From assembly GCA_036873135.1 (NCBI GenBank), contig JAPTYO010000009.1, forward strand, positions 42,982,756-43,046,755: 64,000 bases of DNA. The letters run 5' to 3'. Below, in pieces: positions 22,840 through 34,654 of the stretch (within the stretch, counting starts at the first letter, position 1; every line of letters begins with the position of its first letter). The notes under the pieces are model-generated. The model was not told the DNA's origin. It searched no databases and saw nothing but the letters and a program-made list of their open reading frames with translations. Source of the DNA: Clarkia xantiana subsp. parviflora. Taxonomy: Eukaryota > Streptophyta > Magnoliopsida > Myrtales > Onagraceae. Both the position numbers and the translations under genes were made by a program.

Positions 22840-24240
22840 TCAAATAGCGGCACCGCCAGGAGGCCCGGGGGCAACCTCCATAAACTCGGGAGAAGTAACA
22901 ATAACGTTTACATCTCCGCTATCATCAACCAACACCTCGTAGTTGGGAAGGCCACGCTCCAAAAGGTTCAGCGCCTCAATATGAGAAAGGGCGTAATTCG
23001 CATACGGCCCTAACTCGCCAAAAGGGAACCCAGGGTCAAGATCCTTCACACGGGTGAAGTAATCTTCAGAACGCTCGCTCATCAGGTTGTTTATTTTCTC
23101 CTCAACAGCAGCTTCAAAATCTGAAGTTCCCAAGTACTTGGTGAAACCCACTTGTACGCCCTTTTCCCGACTCTCCTTACCGAGAGCAGCTAACTCCGCT
23201 CCTTGAGAATGAAGATCATCTGTAACCTTCTTCTCAAGAGCGATCATCTCAGACTCAAGCTTTGACAAGCGAGTATGACGCGCTTTATAACGACTCTCAG
23301 AAGCAGTAGCTTTCAAACTCAACACGCGAGCCTCTTCCTTGGTTCGCGACAACTCTTGGCGCAAAGCGTCACACTTATCCATAGCCGCCTGCTTCGCGCT
23401 CGCCAGCTCCATGACAAAAGATGACATGTTTACCATGTCGGCTACAACCTGCACATATCAACGCGATTAGCCAAACATAAATCACAAAAGCAACAAACTT
23501 GGCAGAAGAATCAAGTTACTTACAGGAGCAAATCGGGATAAGGCACCCTGTGCATAAGCCTCAGCCTCCTCATCAGTCGTTGGGCAAGAATGCCTATCAC
23601 CGGGTGGAACACACCTACGCAACACACGAACTCCAACCTCTGGAATGCGAAGTGAAGACTCCTTGGGGAAATAAACTCCACCATTACCAAAAGGAGCCCA
23701 GTTATCCCCAGTAACGTCCCAACCCAACGGGGCACACCAGATGGTCGCGCATGAGAGGGGGAACCGCTACGACAAAGAAAGAAAAGTAGTTAACAACAAA
23801 TAACAAAACCACGGAGTACATTCATCAAAAGTGTACTTACAAAGTCCGCGGCCTTCCACAGGTCGGTTTCCCGACTAGGGGGGCAGATGACGCTACATTA
23901 CGACTCGCGACTTCCTTGCCTTTACGAGTGGAAGTAGTCGCATTTGGCTTCAAGCGCTAGGGATCAGTCGGTCCACGCGCCAATGTGTCAGTCCGCTTGG
24001 AAGACACGCGAGAATCAGACACTGGGGGTGTATCCCCGATCACATGAGTAGAAGACCCTTTGCCAAGATCACGCCCCGAGTTAGCAGGAGTGATGGGGTC
24101 ACCAAAGCCGGATCGGCACGGGAAGCAATACGCGAAGCTGCCGCATGAAGCGACGAACTCTTTCCGGCAAACCAACCTGCAATATGAATTCACAAAAGAC
24201 ATAGAACCGTTCGAAAAGCTATCCATCATGAGTGTCAAAA
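22840..24240 (-). pseudogene. Antisense spliced gene of B2, coiled-coil protein, probably decayed
   Basis: Minus-strand exons seen: 23448-22840, after acceptor TGTGCAG and ending at a stop; 23766-23524, between acceptor GTCGTAG and donor GTAAGT; and a further exon ending at 23841 before donor GTAAGT. The first two join in phase 0. The last exon is an Ala/Glu/Lys-rich coiled coil with an acidic tail, like exon 4 of the A1 antisense gene. The exon upstream (24240-23841) has an in-frame TAG and an unmatched phase, and no clear start or PF04195-like exon was found. Position and polarity match the A1 antisense gene: convergent to pol, before the 3' LTR. Function unknown. Confidence 0.5.
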
Positions 24241-24351
24241 TGCTCAAAAACGCTCAGAAAAAGAATGAAGGATTTACTCATAGCAATAACTCGGTCGAAA
24301 GGAAGGGGATTCCGCAAGAAGCTACTACGACTTCACAACCTGCAAAAAGTT

Positions 24352-24720
24352 AACGCGCGTATCAAAGTTAATGCGCGTATCAAAGTTAATGCGCGTATCA
24401 AAGTCAATGCGCGTATCAAAGCAATGCGCGTATCAAAGCCAACGCGCGTATCAAAGTCAACGCGCGTATCAAAAGCACCGCGCGTATCAAAAGCACCGCG
24501 CGTATCAAAAGCAATGCGCGTATCAAAGCCAACGCGCGTATCAAAGTCAACGCGCGTATCAATGTCAACGCGCGTATCAAAGTCAACGCGCGTATCAAAA
24601 GCAATGCGTGTATCAAAGCCAACGCGCGTATCAAAGCAAACGCGTGTATCAAAGCCAACGCGCGTATCAAAGTCAACGCACGTATCAAAAAGTCAACGCA
24701 CATAGCCAAGTTCCACGCGC
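24352..24720. repeat. 18-bp tandem array GCGCGTATCAAAG
   Basis: About 20 copies of a unit of about 17-18 bp with the constant core GCGCGTATCAAA and a variable AA(T/C) link. In the plus frame the first units read VNARIK repeats; several 17-bp units change the frame, so it is not a maintained coding region. It lies upstream of the B2 antisense exons, where that gene's 5' part would be expected. Confidence 0.9.
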
Positions 24721-26133
24721 ATAGTAAAGTTGGTATGTACCAAAAAAGGGACTAACGTCTTATGAAACTATCATGCAAACGGTGGAATTAACGCGACAAA
24801 CCGTAAGGATCGAACGCTGCAACGCCTAAGGGAAATTTTTATCTAAGGCGTCAAGACGACAAGTGACTATGCCTAAGGTTATTTGACAATCCATGTCAAC
24901 CAAAAAAAAAAAAAAGAATCCGCCAAGAGGAAAAATTGTGCATGTCGACTAAAAAGCTTCTACGCAAAGACACGGGGGCACTATGTCCGAACGGGGAGTT
25001 CTACCTCAACTATTCACGGAAGTGAAAAATCGTATAAGTTATGGACAAACGACGATAATAACGGCAACTAATCAGCAATTACTCGACATACAAGCATCAA
25101 CAAGCAGTTCCATATGTCAACGACGAAAAATAGCTCAAACGAACAACAATACGGTGACATTCGAGATCAAGTCGAAGCTGTCCTGTAAATTCGAATTTCC
25201 AAATTACCTCAAAACGTGATGAAAAGTATCCCAATGGACTCCCCTCGTCGAGACGATTCCGGAAAGGTAAGGACCCCGACGAACCGAGGCCGGGAAGGCG
25301 TCGCGTGGGCCACACGCTCCGGCGGGGGTGACTCTCACGCGGCGGCGCGTGAGGGCGCGTCCGGTGTCTTCTGGTGGCTCCGAAGGCGGCGCTAGAATCC
25401 TCGTGACAAAATGAGTCGAATGGTGGTGTCAACTTCTGAAAACAAGTCAAGGATCAAACTCGAAACTGTCGAAGTGTGTCTAAGCTCTACGACAACGAAG
25501 AAATTATGAACACAAAAACAATTTCGGGAAAGAATGAATGAATTACCTGCAAAGGAGATGTAATGATGAATTCCCAAGATGCTGGAAGGATAATTGGGGA
25601 TGTGTGTATTTACATATCCCAAGAGATGCTTTGTTGATAAGGATTAAAGGATTAGCTTATCTACACTCAAGCCTAAACACCTACGGTATACTCCACCCTC
25701 TCTTCTAAAAATATCTACTCCTATGCATATCTTGACATTGCACGTATCAAACCTATCACTATACGCGTATGTTGCAATCGCATGATTCATGATTTGATAA
25801 TCACTAAGTCATTTTAGAAGCATACGGTATCTATTTCTTGCATTGCGTAATTACGATCTTGCCATGACCATTACTTATGTATGCATGTTGATAGAGGCAT
25901 GTTCGCATAGTGTATTACCGATTGCTCATGTCTCCGACGATAACCATACTCGCACGTTACATATATACATGTCCTATCGGAAACAAAGTCATTCGGTCGG
26001 AAAATCAAACGACGGACGAAATCAAGATGCCTACGTCCGACCAACGATCAAAACCGAAAGGTTAGCGTCAAACCCAAATTGGACAAGTATCCTAGCTTAA
26101 AATAGAGTTAAGAAAGGTTCTAAACCGTTACTT
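24721..26133. other. B2 3' region without a clear gene
   Basis: Holds a GC-rich island (about 25240-25400) in otherwise AT-leaning DNA. The minus strand there is open for 117 codons (25450-25097) but has low-complexity Arg/Pro/Ser content and no recognised domain. It could be the 5' exon or leader of the B2 antisense gene. Nothing else stands out up to the polypurine tract. Confidence 0.4.
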
Positions 26134-26147
26134 GACTCGGGGGCAAG
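26134..26147 (+). promoter_or_regulatory. Polypurine tract of B2
   Basis: ACTCGGGGGCAAG immediately before the TG of the 3' LTR; same GGGGGCAA core as in A1 and A2. Confidence 0.75.
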
Positions 26148-26891
26148 TGATGGATAAATGTCCAATTCGGGTTCGTATTTACACTTCGGGCCTCGTATAC
26201 GCGTCAAATATTACATCTCGGTTTAAAACATCTCCCACGGAATCAAAACGGTCCGGAAGCGCATTTACGCGCGTCCGGACCGGACCTCCGGGTTGCGCAA
26301 AGCAATCCGGAGGTCCGGGTTGCGCGGCAATCCGGACCTCGCCGAATTGCCCAAATTCGACGAGATCCGGATTGCCTTACGGGTATCGCGCGACTACCGT
26401 ATCCGCGATTACCGTTACGTGTAGAGAATTCAAGTTCGCACATTAACAATATGGATGATGGTTAACGCATGATCTTGAACCGTCATCGAACCGCTCTAAA
26501 ACCGGGTCCGGTCCCAAGAAAGCCTATAAATAGGAGGTCTTGGCCACCCATTTTCACACATTCTCTCATTTTCCCAACTTTGGTATTTTGAGCTCTGACT
26601 TCTCTCTAGAAATATTCTCTCTCTAGAAATTACCTTTTTGCCATTATAGTGACTTAGGCATTGGAGAGGGCTCCGCTAGCACCACCCCCCTCTCCGTGCT
26701 AGCATTGGTCCTTCGTGCAGGAACCGACGTTTGAGACACAACCTTACTGAGACACAGACCTCATACGGGAGCAAGTCCGAACACTCGTCAGTGGCCCAAC
26801 CTCCTCCCGGCGGAAGGGTTATAGCCCAAAAAGCCCGCACAACTACGCGAACAGACGCGTCCCCACGACCTTGTTCATCCCGGACGCAACA
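26148..26891 (+). repeat. 3' LTR of element B2
   Basis: 744 bp, TGATGGATAAATG to GGACGCAACA. TATAAATA lies at 26525-26532. A perfect 8-bp hairpin, GCTAGCAC (26675-26682) with GTGCTAGC (26696-26703), flanks a C-rich loop. It resembles the B3 LTR throughout, including the CCGGACCTCGCCGAATTGCC block. AT-rich flanking DNA follows with no primer-binding site. Confidence 0.88.
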
Positions 26892-29800
26892 ATTGCTAGC
26901 AGATTATTTCACCATTTAGCCGCAAATAACAATTGTGTATTTGAAAATTGCCCGATAATATAAATAAAGATCGAATAATTTGAAAAAAATAATAATTTTA
27001 TAAACACAAAGTTCTCACCCAAATAACATTTCATAAAATAACAAACAAAAATATTATAAGACTTAACTATTCTTTTTATTCTCTTCACTTAATAAGCTTA
27101 AGTTTGCTCCAACCCTATGTCTTCAAGCAATTGGATCTACATAATAAAAAATAAATACATCAATATATATGATAGATCTAATGAAAATGTATTAGATTAT
27201 ACAAATTAAATAGTCATTTCAACATAGCACCGGTCCGAATAAGAGTTATATAGCATATATCAATAAAACACTTAAAATAAAAAGTAGATACATCTAAAAA
27301 ATTGTTATTTTACCTTGAGTTTTAGAGCCAGCAGAAATAGGAAGACCGGATGAATAATTTTTTTTCCATTAGTTCGATCTTTTTTTTAATTTTCAACATA
27401 TTAGCTTCAACATCTCCTTCAGTTTGAATTTCGTGGCAACGAGTCTCACCCTCCAATAACTCAGAATTTTCTGTAATAAAAATTAATTCGTATGAAAAAT
27501 ACATATAATGAAAAAAAAAAAACAGTTTAACTATGTCCATATAATACGCCTACCATGAAAAGTAGAAGGAACAAATTCGACTCTAGATTGACCCTTATAT
27601 GTAGTCCATTGAGAAGCCCCTAATGGATTACATTGTCGAACCCGTTTCAGTTTTTTCTATTCATTGGTGTTGGAAAAGTTTTTGTCTTCGAGTACTTGTC
27701 AATACACATAAAAAAGAATCATTTTTTGTATAAACTAAAAAAACAATCAATTTTGAATAAGATTGTTTGAACATAAATCTTTTTGGAATAAATTGTCTCA
27801 TTCTCAAAGATTATCAAAGTTCAAATCATCTCTAGCCTTAAATATTTTTTCATTCTCAGAGCTCAACAGATTTATATCTAAGATTTCTAATTAATTGATG
27901 AAACGCTAAACATCTACATTATATGCAACCTTATAACTTATTACTAGTATGTTAGGAACTCATGTTTCCTGTTCTTAAGAAAACTAAGTATACTTTAATC
28001 GATTATTTTATTTTGTTTCATGTTAAAAATCAATATTCTATCACATTGTTTAGTTATCACTTGTTCTCGAGCAAATAAAAATGTTCAACACAAACAAACT
28101 CCCTATTATAGAATGTGGGACATTTCCTTAGGCATAATCAAAATCGAATACAATTTTTAAAAAAGCAAAACCATCGAAACAGGGTGGGTCCACATCGCCA
28201 GAAACGTACATATATTTTTCTTTGAAAATATAACAACTAAACAAAAATTCCTACTTAAAAAGTGAACGAATTAGCAGATTATCCCACACTCCTCCGCAGA
28301 ACAAACTAAACTTAGGAAAACTAGTAAACACCATGTAGATGTCTCAGTTCATCGGTTTCATTGCAATAAAATTTAAGAGTATAATAATGAAAAAAACTAA
28401 GGTAATGAATCAACCGGTCTGTCTTGACTTAGCTGCAAAAAAAACTCAATCTACCTATATATTATCCAACATATGTTATATTCAAAAATCCAAAACACGA
28501 AATACGATTTAGTAATCAAAATACAAAATACGATCCTAAACATGCGTACCTAAGGCTATTGAAGAAATGAGAAACAGACTGATGTTGTCGCTGTAATCAG
28601 ACTCACGCCTGAGCTGCTGGAGTCAAACGCTCACCGGTGCTGCTTCTAGATTCGGACGCCTGTTAGAACTACTACTGTACGGTGGACTACATAAAAACTG
28701 TTATGAAACTAGCATAGAAGAAAAAATTGGCACATATGAATGAGAAGTGCTGCATAAAAGAGTAATAAATGATGAAATTTAAAGAATAAAATAAATGTTA
28801 AGTATATTTACTTTTCTACTATAATCATAATATATCGATATCTATTTTTTTGGTAAGAGTATATATAGATATCAAAGTATAATATATTATGTTGAAAAAT
28901 CAAATATTAGGTATAAATATTTGAATGTTAAAATGATTAAAAAAGTGAATAGTAAACATAATAGTTTTTTTCCCATTAGTTCAAATAATAGTTAACTTTC
29001 GTTCAAAAAAATATAATATAATTAACGATATTAAATTGCTCTAGTTAACGATAGTGTAATATCATAATATATATATATGAGATTACACTTTCACATTACA
29101 ATAAAATTCTTTAACTAGTAAAAAATTATTCATACTACATATATAAAAATTATTTATCAGAATCAGTTAGAGCATTTAATTTTACATTTTTAAGTTTATT
29201 TTTTTTATAACACTATATGTATTATTAGGGTAATACAAAACTTCAAATTTGATATCGATAATTAATTTGATTGGTATTTTATTTAAAATAATGTATTCAA
29301 TGCAAATGAAAACTATTATACTATTAAGGTGTATATGTAAACTCATTTAAATCTATCTTGACTTGTTGTATAAACATAATTTCTATTTGATATTACAATT
29401 TTCTGGGTATACTCATAACAAACCATCACAATATTAAAACAAATAAATACTTACTTTTTATTTTGCCAAATAAAAAAAAAACTTACTAATTATTATTGTT
29501 AGTCACATATTCTTATGCTGGTAGTATTTGATAGATTTTTTTATATATTGTATACATATCTTTGATAGTAATTTATACATTTAATTTATAAAGAAAAATT
29601 TAATTAGTATTTTAGGTAATAAGTTTAAATATAATATCTTATTGTTTGGCTGACATATAATTTTTTAATTAAGTGAAAATGCAGGATAATATAACATGAT
29701 GGTTGAAAAAAGTGTTTTATAAATTCATGAAACTACACATAGGTATATATTAATTGTATTCACTAAAATATATATAAAGTAATTTTAATTCTTTTAATTG

Positions 29801-30448
29801 TATTATAAATGTTATTTCATATGAATTTTTAACATTTGCATCTAATCTTATTATTTTTAACAATTTTTTTTTTTTTTTTAAATTTCCCAATGTTTTATGG
29901 TGAAATTGCAATTTTCTAATTTTAATTAGGATGCAAAGTGACTAACATGAAAATGAAAAAAAAAAATCAAAAGTGAAAAAGTTTTTTGGCAAAAAAAAGT
30001 GAATGAGAGTGATAAAAAAAATAGTTAAACAAACATGTAAACTCAAATTGTAAATTAATATTTCTTTGCATATTTAATATGTATATATATCCATATTGAA
30101 ATATTATTTTAATATTAAGTTAATAGTTAAAAATAGCATAAGTGAATTTTATTTTACTTTATTTTTGTAACGGATTATTAATTAGTATTATTATGTAAGA
30201 TACTAAAAAATGTGTAACCTATCAAGATTGAATAAGGAACTTCTGATGAATTTGACCATGTACACATAGTCACAAAATGATGTCATATATGTATATGTAA
30301 ATCATAGATTATGTGGATGAGATTGCATAATTTTTTAAATTTGATTATTTGTCCATAATGATGATAGTGATGTCATCATTATTGAGGTTTTATTCCAAAA
30401 TATATTATATTTAGATAAATGGTAGTATATCATAAGAAATGTTAATAC
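26892..30448. other. AT-rich spacer
   Basis: Long poly-A/T and (TA)n-rich DNA. The only coding-like part is the exon remnant at 27098-27690. A GC-richer patch at about 28590-28680 could be a non-coding exon, but nothing supports it directly. The stretch from about 29085 takes part in a local duplication with 31050-31930. Confidence 0.6.
27098..27690 (-). pseudogene. Exon-like remnant of an unidentified spliced gene
   Basis: Three minus-strand pieces look like exons. The first ends at 27554 with CATG before GTAGGC, reading NPLGASQWTTYKGQSR and on. The second is 27470-27314, between TTACAG and GTAAAA, a Glu/Lys-rich helix. The third is 27136-27098, after TATGTAG and ending in a stop. Exons 1 and 2 join in frame, but an A8 run in exon 2 forces either an early stop or a frameshift before exon 3. 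I do not recognise the protein. It may be a fragment of a host gene or of a DNA transposon; no start was found. Confidence 0.3.
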
Positions 30449-31930
30449 TGTTGGCATTTTGAGTATATGGGCCGCCGAAATAGAGAGCCCATTAATATAA
30501 GTCCAACATCCTAAACATAATTGTGGTAAGTCTTATTAGGAATTTGGGTCAGGCCAAAATCCAAATGGAACATACGAGGCCCAAAATTGGGCCTACCCTA
30601 TTATGTGGTTCGACTGAACTTAAGGGAGCAAGCCCTTGGTGGGCTTTGCTCACTTCCTCTTATAAATAAGAGTGTTAGGGAATTTTTTGAGCTTAATCAC
30701 TTAATCTCCTTTAGTTGAGACAAACGAAATCCCTTCTTCCCTCACACATCAAGTTCGGCCGAAACCCTAAACACCCCAGTAGGTTGCGAAATTGCCAAGT
30801 CAATTTACCCCAGAGATCCATCCCAGCAACTAGATTGAAGATGTTTTGATGTGGAGACCATAGCCTGTGGATTGCTCTTTCTCAAGGGTTCCCGCATGAC
30901 ACCGTCCGACAAATCGAGAACTCCCTCGTGACGTTCCTAGGCTACGGAAAGCTAAACGAGCATGTGCTTCATTTCCGATGCGTAATTAGTTTACCAAGAT
31001 TGTACATGTGTTTTTATTTCGTAACTGTATCCCCTAAATCCTTCAAATATTTGCATCATTATTATTTTTAACATATTTATTATATGTGTTTTTTTTAGTG
31101 TCCCCGTATTTTAGTGCATTTGTTAATACTTTTATGGTGTAATTGAAACTTTCTTATGAGAGGATGCGAAGTGACTAACATGTAAATGAAAGACAAATTG
31201 AAAGTAAATAATAGTTTTGGCAAAAAAAAAAAAAAAAAACGAATGACATTAAGAGTGAAAAAAAATAGTTAAACAAACATATAAATTCAAATTATATTAT
31301 TATATTTATATTAAATATGTATATATATTTATTCAAATCTAAATATTATCTTAATATAAACATAATAGTAAAAAAAATAAAACATAAATTATTTTATTTT
31401 ATTTTATTTTAGTTTTTAGTGGATCATTAATTAATTTTGTTGTGCAACATAATTATTTTTTTTTAACTCCCATCAAGATTTTTAGTTTTTAGTGGATTAT
31501 TAATTACTTTTTTTATGTTAACGTACAAGAAAATTGTTACACCCATTAAGATTGAATAAGGAGCTTATGATGAATTTAGCATGTCCATATAGGCAAAAAA
31601 AAGTGATGTCACTTACGTAAATGTAACTCATATATAAGGTGGACAAATAGAATTATATATATATATATATATTCATTTTGAGTATTTTTCATCTTATAGA
31701 AGTTATAACCCAAATTATATTAAATATTAAATATAAATATAGATATAGATTACATTTTCACGTTATAATATACATAGATGAGATAACACTTTCACATTAC
31801 AGTAAAAATACCTAACTTGTAAAAATAATATTAATACTAAATATATAAAAATGATGTATCATAATTGGTTTGAGAATTTAATTTTACATTTTGAAGTTTT
31901 TTTTATAACAATATATATGGATTATCGCTT
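29085..31930. repeat. Old local duplication around the solo LTR
   Basis: Two blocks occur twice in the same orientation. Block X is at about 29085-29230 and 31775-31930 (share GAGAT(T/A)ACACTTTCACATTACA). Block Y is at about 29837-30330 and 31050-31630 (share AAGTGACTAACATG and AAAATAGTTAAACAAACAT). The order is X, Y, solo LTR, Y, X, which fits a tandem of a unit of about 1.4-1.5 kb with one X lost. Divergence is substantial, so the duplication is old. Confidence 0.55.
30449..31045 (+). repeat. Solo LTR of a copia element
   Basis: 597 bp, opening TGTTGGCATTTTGAG and closing CCTAAATCCTTCA. TATAAATA lies at 30661-30668 after a CTTCCTCT run, and GTTCGGCCGAAACCC follows, as in the copia LTR at 37412 (603 bp). 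Flanks read AATAC on the left and AATAT on the right, a 5-bp target-site duplication with one mismatch. No internal sequence is present, so it is a recombination remnant. Confidence 0.75.
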
Positions 31931-32162
31931 AGTTATTGAAACCATATATAGTCCACCGATCACGATTCATAGTAATCACATTAGTGCTAAATTTATTTGA
32001 ATAAAAAATCAGAATATCAAATAAGATCATACATTTATATATATATATATATATTATTTTACTATAATATTAATACTATATTATTTAAACACTTGTAGAT
32101 ATATTTGTTTATATGGTATTCTAATTTATTTTTCTACTTTTGTGAAAAATGGAAATTAACAA
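31046..32162. other. AT-rich spacer, no gene seen
   Basis: Mostly the right-hand copies of duplicated blocks Y and X plus (TA)n runs at about 31654-31673 and 32036-32055. No coding frame or RNA gene is visible. Confidence 0.7.
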
Positions 32163-32915
32163 TGATTGATATGTGCCCAATACGAGTTCATATTTATATT
32201 TAGGGCCTCGTAAACACGTCAAAATTACATCTCGACTTGAAAAACGTCTCCCAAAGGGTTAAAACGGTCCGGAAGCGCGTTACGGAGGTCCGGGTTGCAT
32301 TGCAATGCAATCCGGACCTCGCCGAATTGCCCAAATTCGACGAGGTCCGGATTGCATTACGGGTATTCTGCGATTACCGTTTTCGCGATTACCGTTACGT
32401 GTAGAGAAGTCGAGTTCGCGCATTGCCGATTACCGCTTGCTTTTGAACCGTCATCAAACCGCTTCAAAACCGGGTCCGGTCCCAAGGAAGTCTATAAATA
32501 GGAGGCCTTGGCCACCCATTTCCACACATCCTCTCATTTGCCCAACTTTGGTATTTTGAGCTCTGACTTCTCTCTAGAAATATTTTCTCTCTCTAGAAGT
32601 ACTCTTTTAGCCCTATAGTGACTTAAGCATCGGAGAGTGCTCCGCTAGCACCACCCCCCCTCTCCGTGCTAGCACCGGTCATTTGTGCAGGAATCGACGC
32701 CTCAGACATCCGAACTTGTGCACAGTCCACCGCCTTTTGAGACTCAGACCCCGCCTGAGACACAACCACTTTTTCGTGACACAGACCTTTCCGAGAGTCA
32801 ACCGAACACTCGTCAGTGGCACAAACCTCTTTCATTCGAAGGGTTACAGCCCGAAAACCCGCTCTACCATACAAACAGACGCGTCCCCACGACCCAGTTC
32901 ATCCAGGACGCAACA
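32163..32915 (+). repeat. 5' LTR of family-B element B3
   Basis: 753 bp, TGATTGATATGTGCCC to GGACGCAACA, followed at once by the primer-binding region TTGGCGCCGTCTACG (32916 on). TATAAATA lies at 32493-32500. A perfect GCTAGCAC/GTGCTAGC hairpin stands at 32644-32651/32666-32673. It is closely similar to the B2 LTR, including the repeated CGTGACACAGACC-like U5 words. Confidence 0.88.
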
Positions 32916-32933
32916 TTGGCGCCGTCTACGTGA
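32916..32933 (+). promoter_or_regulatory. Primer-binding site of B3
   Basis: TTGGCGCCGTCTACG follows the LTR end CAACA directly. The same TTGGCGCCGTCT start follows the LTRs of A3 (43505) and B4 (51548). I do not assign the tRNA. Confidence 0.65.
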
Positions 32934-32965
32934 TTCGAACAAAAAGCTACCATACCGCAAAGACA

Positions 32966-34654
32966 ATGCACGAGACCGATGACACCAACTTGGAGTATGT
33001 TGACATAAAGGATGCCGCCTTTGAAGATGTCATTGATCTCTCATCAAAAGTCAAGGAGCACGTTGCATACCACAACGCCTTGCCCATAACCTCGCAGAAG
33101 CCGATAAGAAGACAACTTGGATCCTTCCATATCCCTGTTGCCACATCCAATGCTTTCTTCACTCCAACAAGAAATGCATCCTCCAAAAAATGCGACCAAG
33201 GAGCCTTCCAATACAAAGGTGTCAACCCGTCACCTCCTCTGCCTCCAATCAACGGACAAGTTGAGACGATAGGGACAAAGTCTCGAGTCACAAGTCATCA
33301 AGACACGCTGCACCAAAGAATAGAGGGGCAATGCACGGAAGATACCTTCCAGTACCAACAGCCAAGGCACGAAGCTGCACGCTCATGCAACCTGTACGTG
33401 ATAACACAACACCAAAAAGAGGCATGGAAACAACCCCCAAAGCAGAATAAGGCAAAACCGCCCTCAAGCGGTCAGCAAGGAAGAAATTGGCAGCCTCAGC
33501 CAAAAAGACCTCTTCAAGGAGATTTCCAGAAGCCAAAAGAAGTAAACCTCGCTGACTGCATTCCTTTGAATGCCCCGCTATCCGTGATATTGAGAGAGAT
33601 GAAAGATGCGAACATGTGGAAAGTGCTGAACAATTTCAGAAAAGGTCCGCTGGGGAAAGACAAAGACAAGTGGTTTGAAAACCACGAGGTCTTCGGCCAC
33701 GAAACGGACAGCTGTGTCAGCCTACGCAACCGCATTAACAGCTTCGTCCTCAAAGGCAAATTAAAGCAATTCGTCGATCAAGGCGACAACCCTCCAAAGA
33801 AGACTCAAGCAGAGTCATCCAAAATACACAAAGAAGGTCCTTCCACAAGGACAAGCCAAGACGATCCTGACATCTGTCACAAGGAGGGACGGGAAAAACC
33901 TGTTAGTGACGATGACGTCCCAATCACGGAATTGACAACAAGAACCTTGAAGGCAATAATTAAAAAGGAGATACACGTCTCGTAGAAAAAGAGACAACCA
34001 CAACAAAAGAGGCAATTCCAGTCAAATGCCCAAAGGATCAAAGAGTCCAACCTCGCCAAATGTGTTCCATCGAACACACCGTTATCTGTCATATTGAAAG
34101 AAATGAAAGAAACCAAGCTGTGGAAAAAGCCCTCGAAATTCCACATGGGACCATTGGGAAAAGATGAAAGAAAATGGTGTGAAAATCATGAAGTATACGG
34201 CCACGAAACCGAAAGCTGTGTTGGAGGTTTCACATAAACAGCTTGATCTTAGAAGGAAAAATGAAGAAGTATATCGACCATGGCAATAAGCATCAAAGGA
34301 AGCCTCGTGTGAAGTCTTCAGAAAAAGGCAAGGGAAAAGAAAAGACGGATGATAATCCACCTACCGCCAAACGCCAAAAAAACAACGTCACTTATGGAAC
34401 CAATTGTGACGACTTGTACAATATTTGGAGTATGAAGGCAAAAGAAGCAAATCTCAAACTCCCGGAAAACAAACTTCACCGCCCACTTGAGCCAACGACT
34501 GCCTTCCTTGGCAAATATGTTGAAGAACAACACAAGCAAAGTAAAACTTGGGGGCATGACATCAACTTTTGTTCATCCCCAAAGGTGGAGATTGAAGAGC
34601 TCAACACACTAGATGCATTGAGAAACTATGTGGCATGTGGCAGAGTCAACTAGC
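32966..34654 (+). pseudogene. gag of element B3, with duplicated zinc-knuckle module
   Basis: ATG at 32966, 50 bp after the LTR, opens a frame to 33985. The central globular gag domain seen in B4 is missing, so the N-terminal arm is joined to the tail. The tail module (LADCIPLNAP, then a KDKWFENHEVFGHETDSC knuckle) stands at about 33540-33800. A second, diverged copy (L-A-K-C-V-P..., then RKWCENHEVYGHETESC) follows at about 34045-34280 in shifted frames. In the first copy the leading Cys is Phe, so only the second could bind zinc. The last frame runs to 34653. There is no protease, RT or integrase. Confidence 0.7.

Larger units (their letters stand above)
16545..26891 (+). mobile_element. Family-B Ty3/gypsy element B2 (5' end lost)
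   Basis: It contains gag C-terminus and pol (16545-20536), 69-bp, 66-bp and 18-bp tandem arrays, an antisense spliced gene (22840-24240), a polypurine tract and the 3' LTR (26148-26891). Its 5' LTR is absent; the CACTA-like block and B1 remains stand at its left. The gag tail is almost the same as that of B3 (33530-33980), and its LTR is also B3-like. B1 at 11998 is therefore probably a different element, not its 5' LTR. Confidence 0.7.

Noticed and set aside
24352..24720. CRISPR array
   Set aside because: Units are contiguous without unique spacers, in a plant retrotransposon context.
25097..25450. Minus-strand 117-codon frame as a protein
   Set aside because: GC-rich, Arg/Pro-biased and without a motif; it may be leader or exon sequence but coding is not supported.
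11998..26891. B1 and B2 LTRs as the two ends of one element
   Set aside because: The two LTRs are too different and belong to different subgroups (B1 like B4, B2 like B3).
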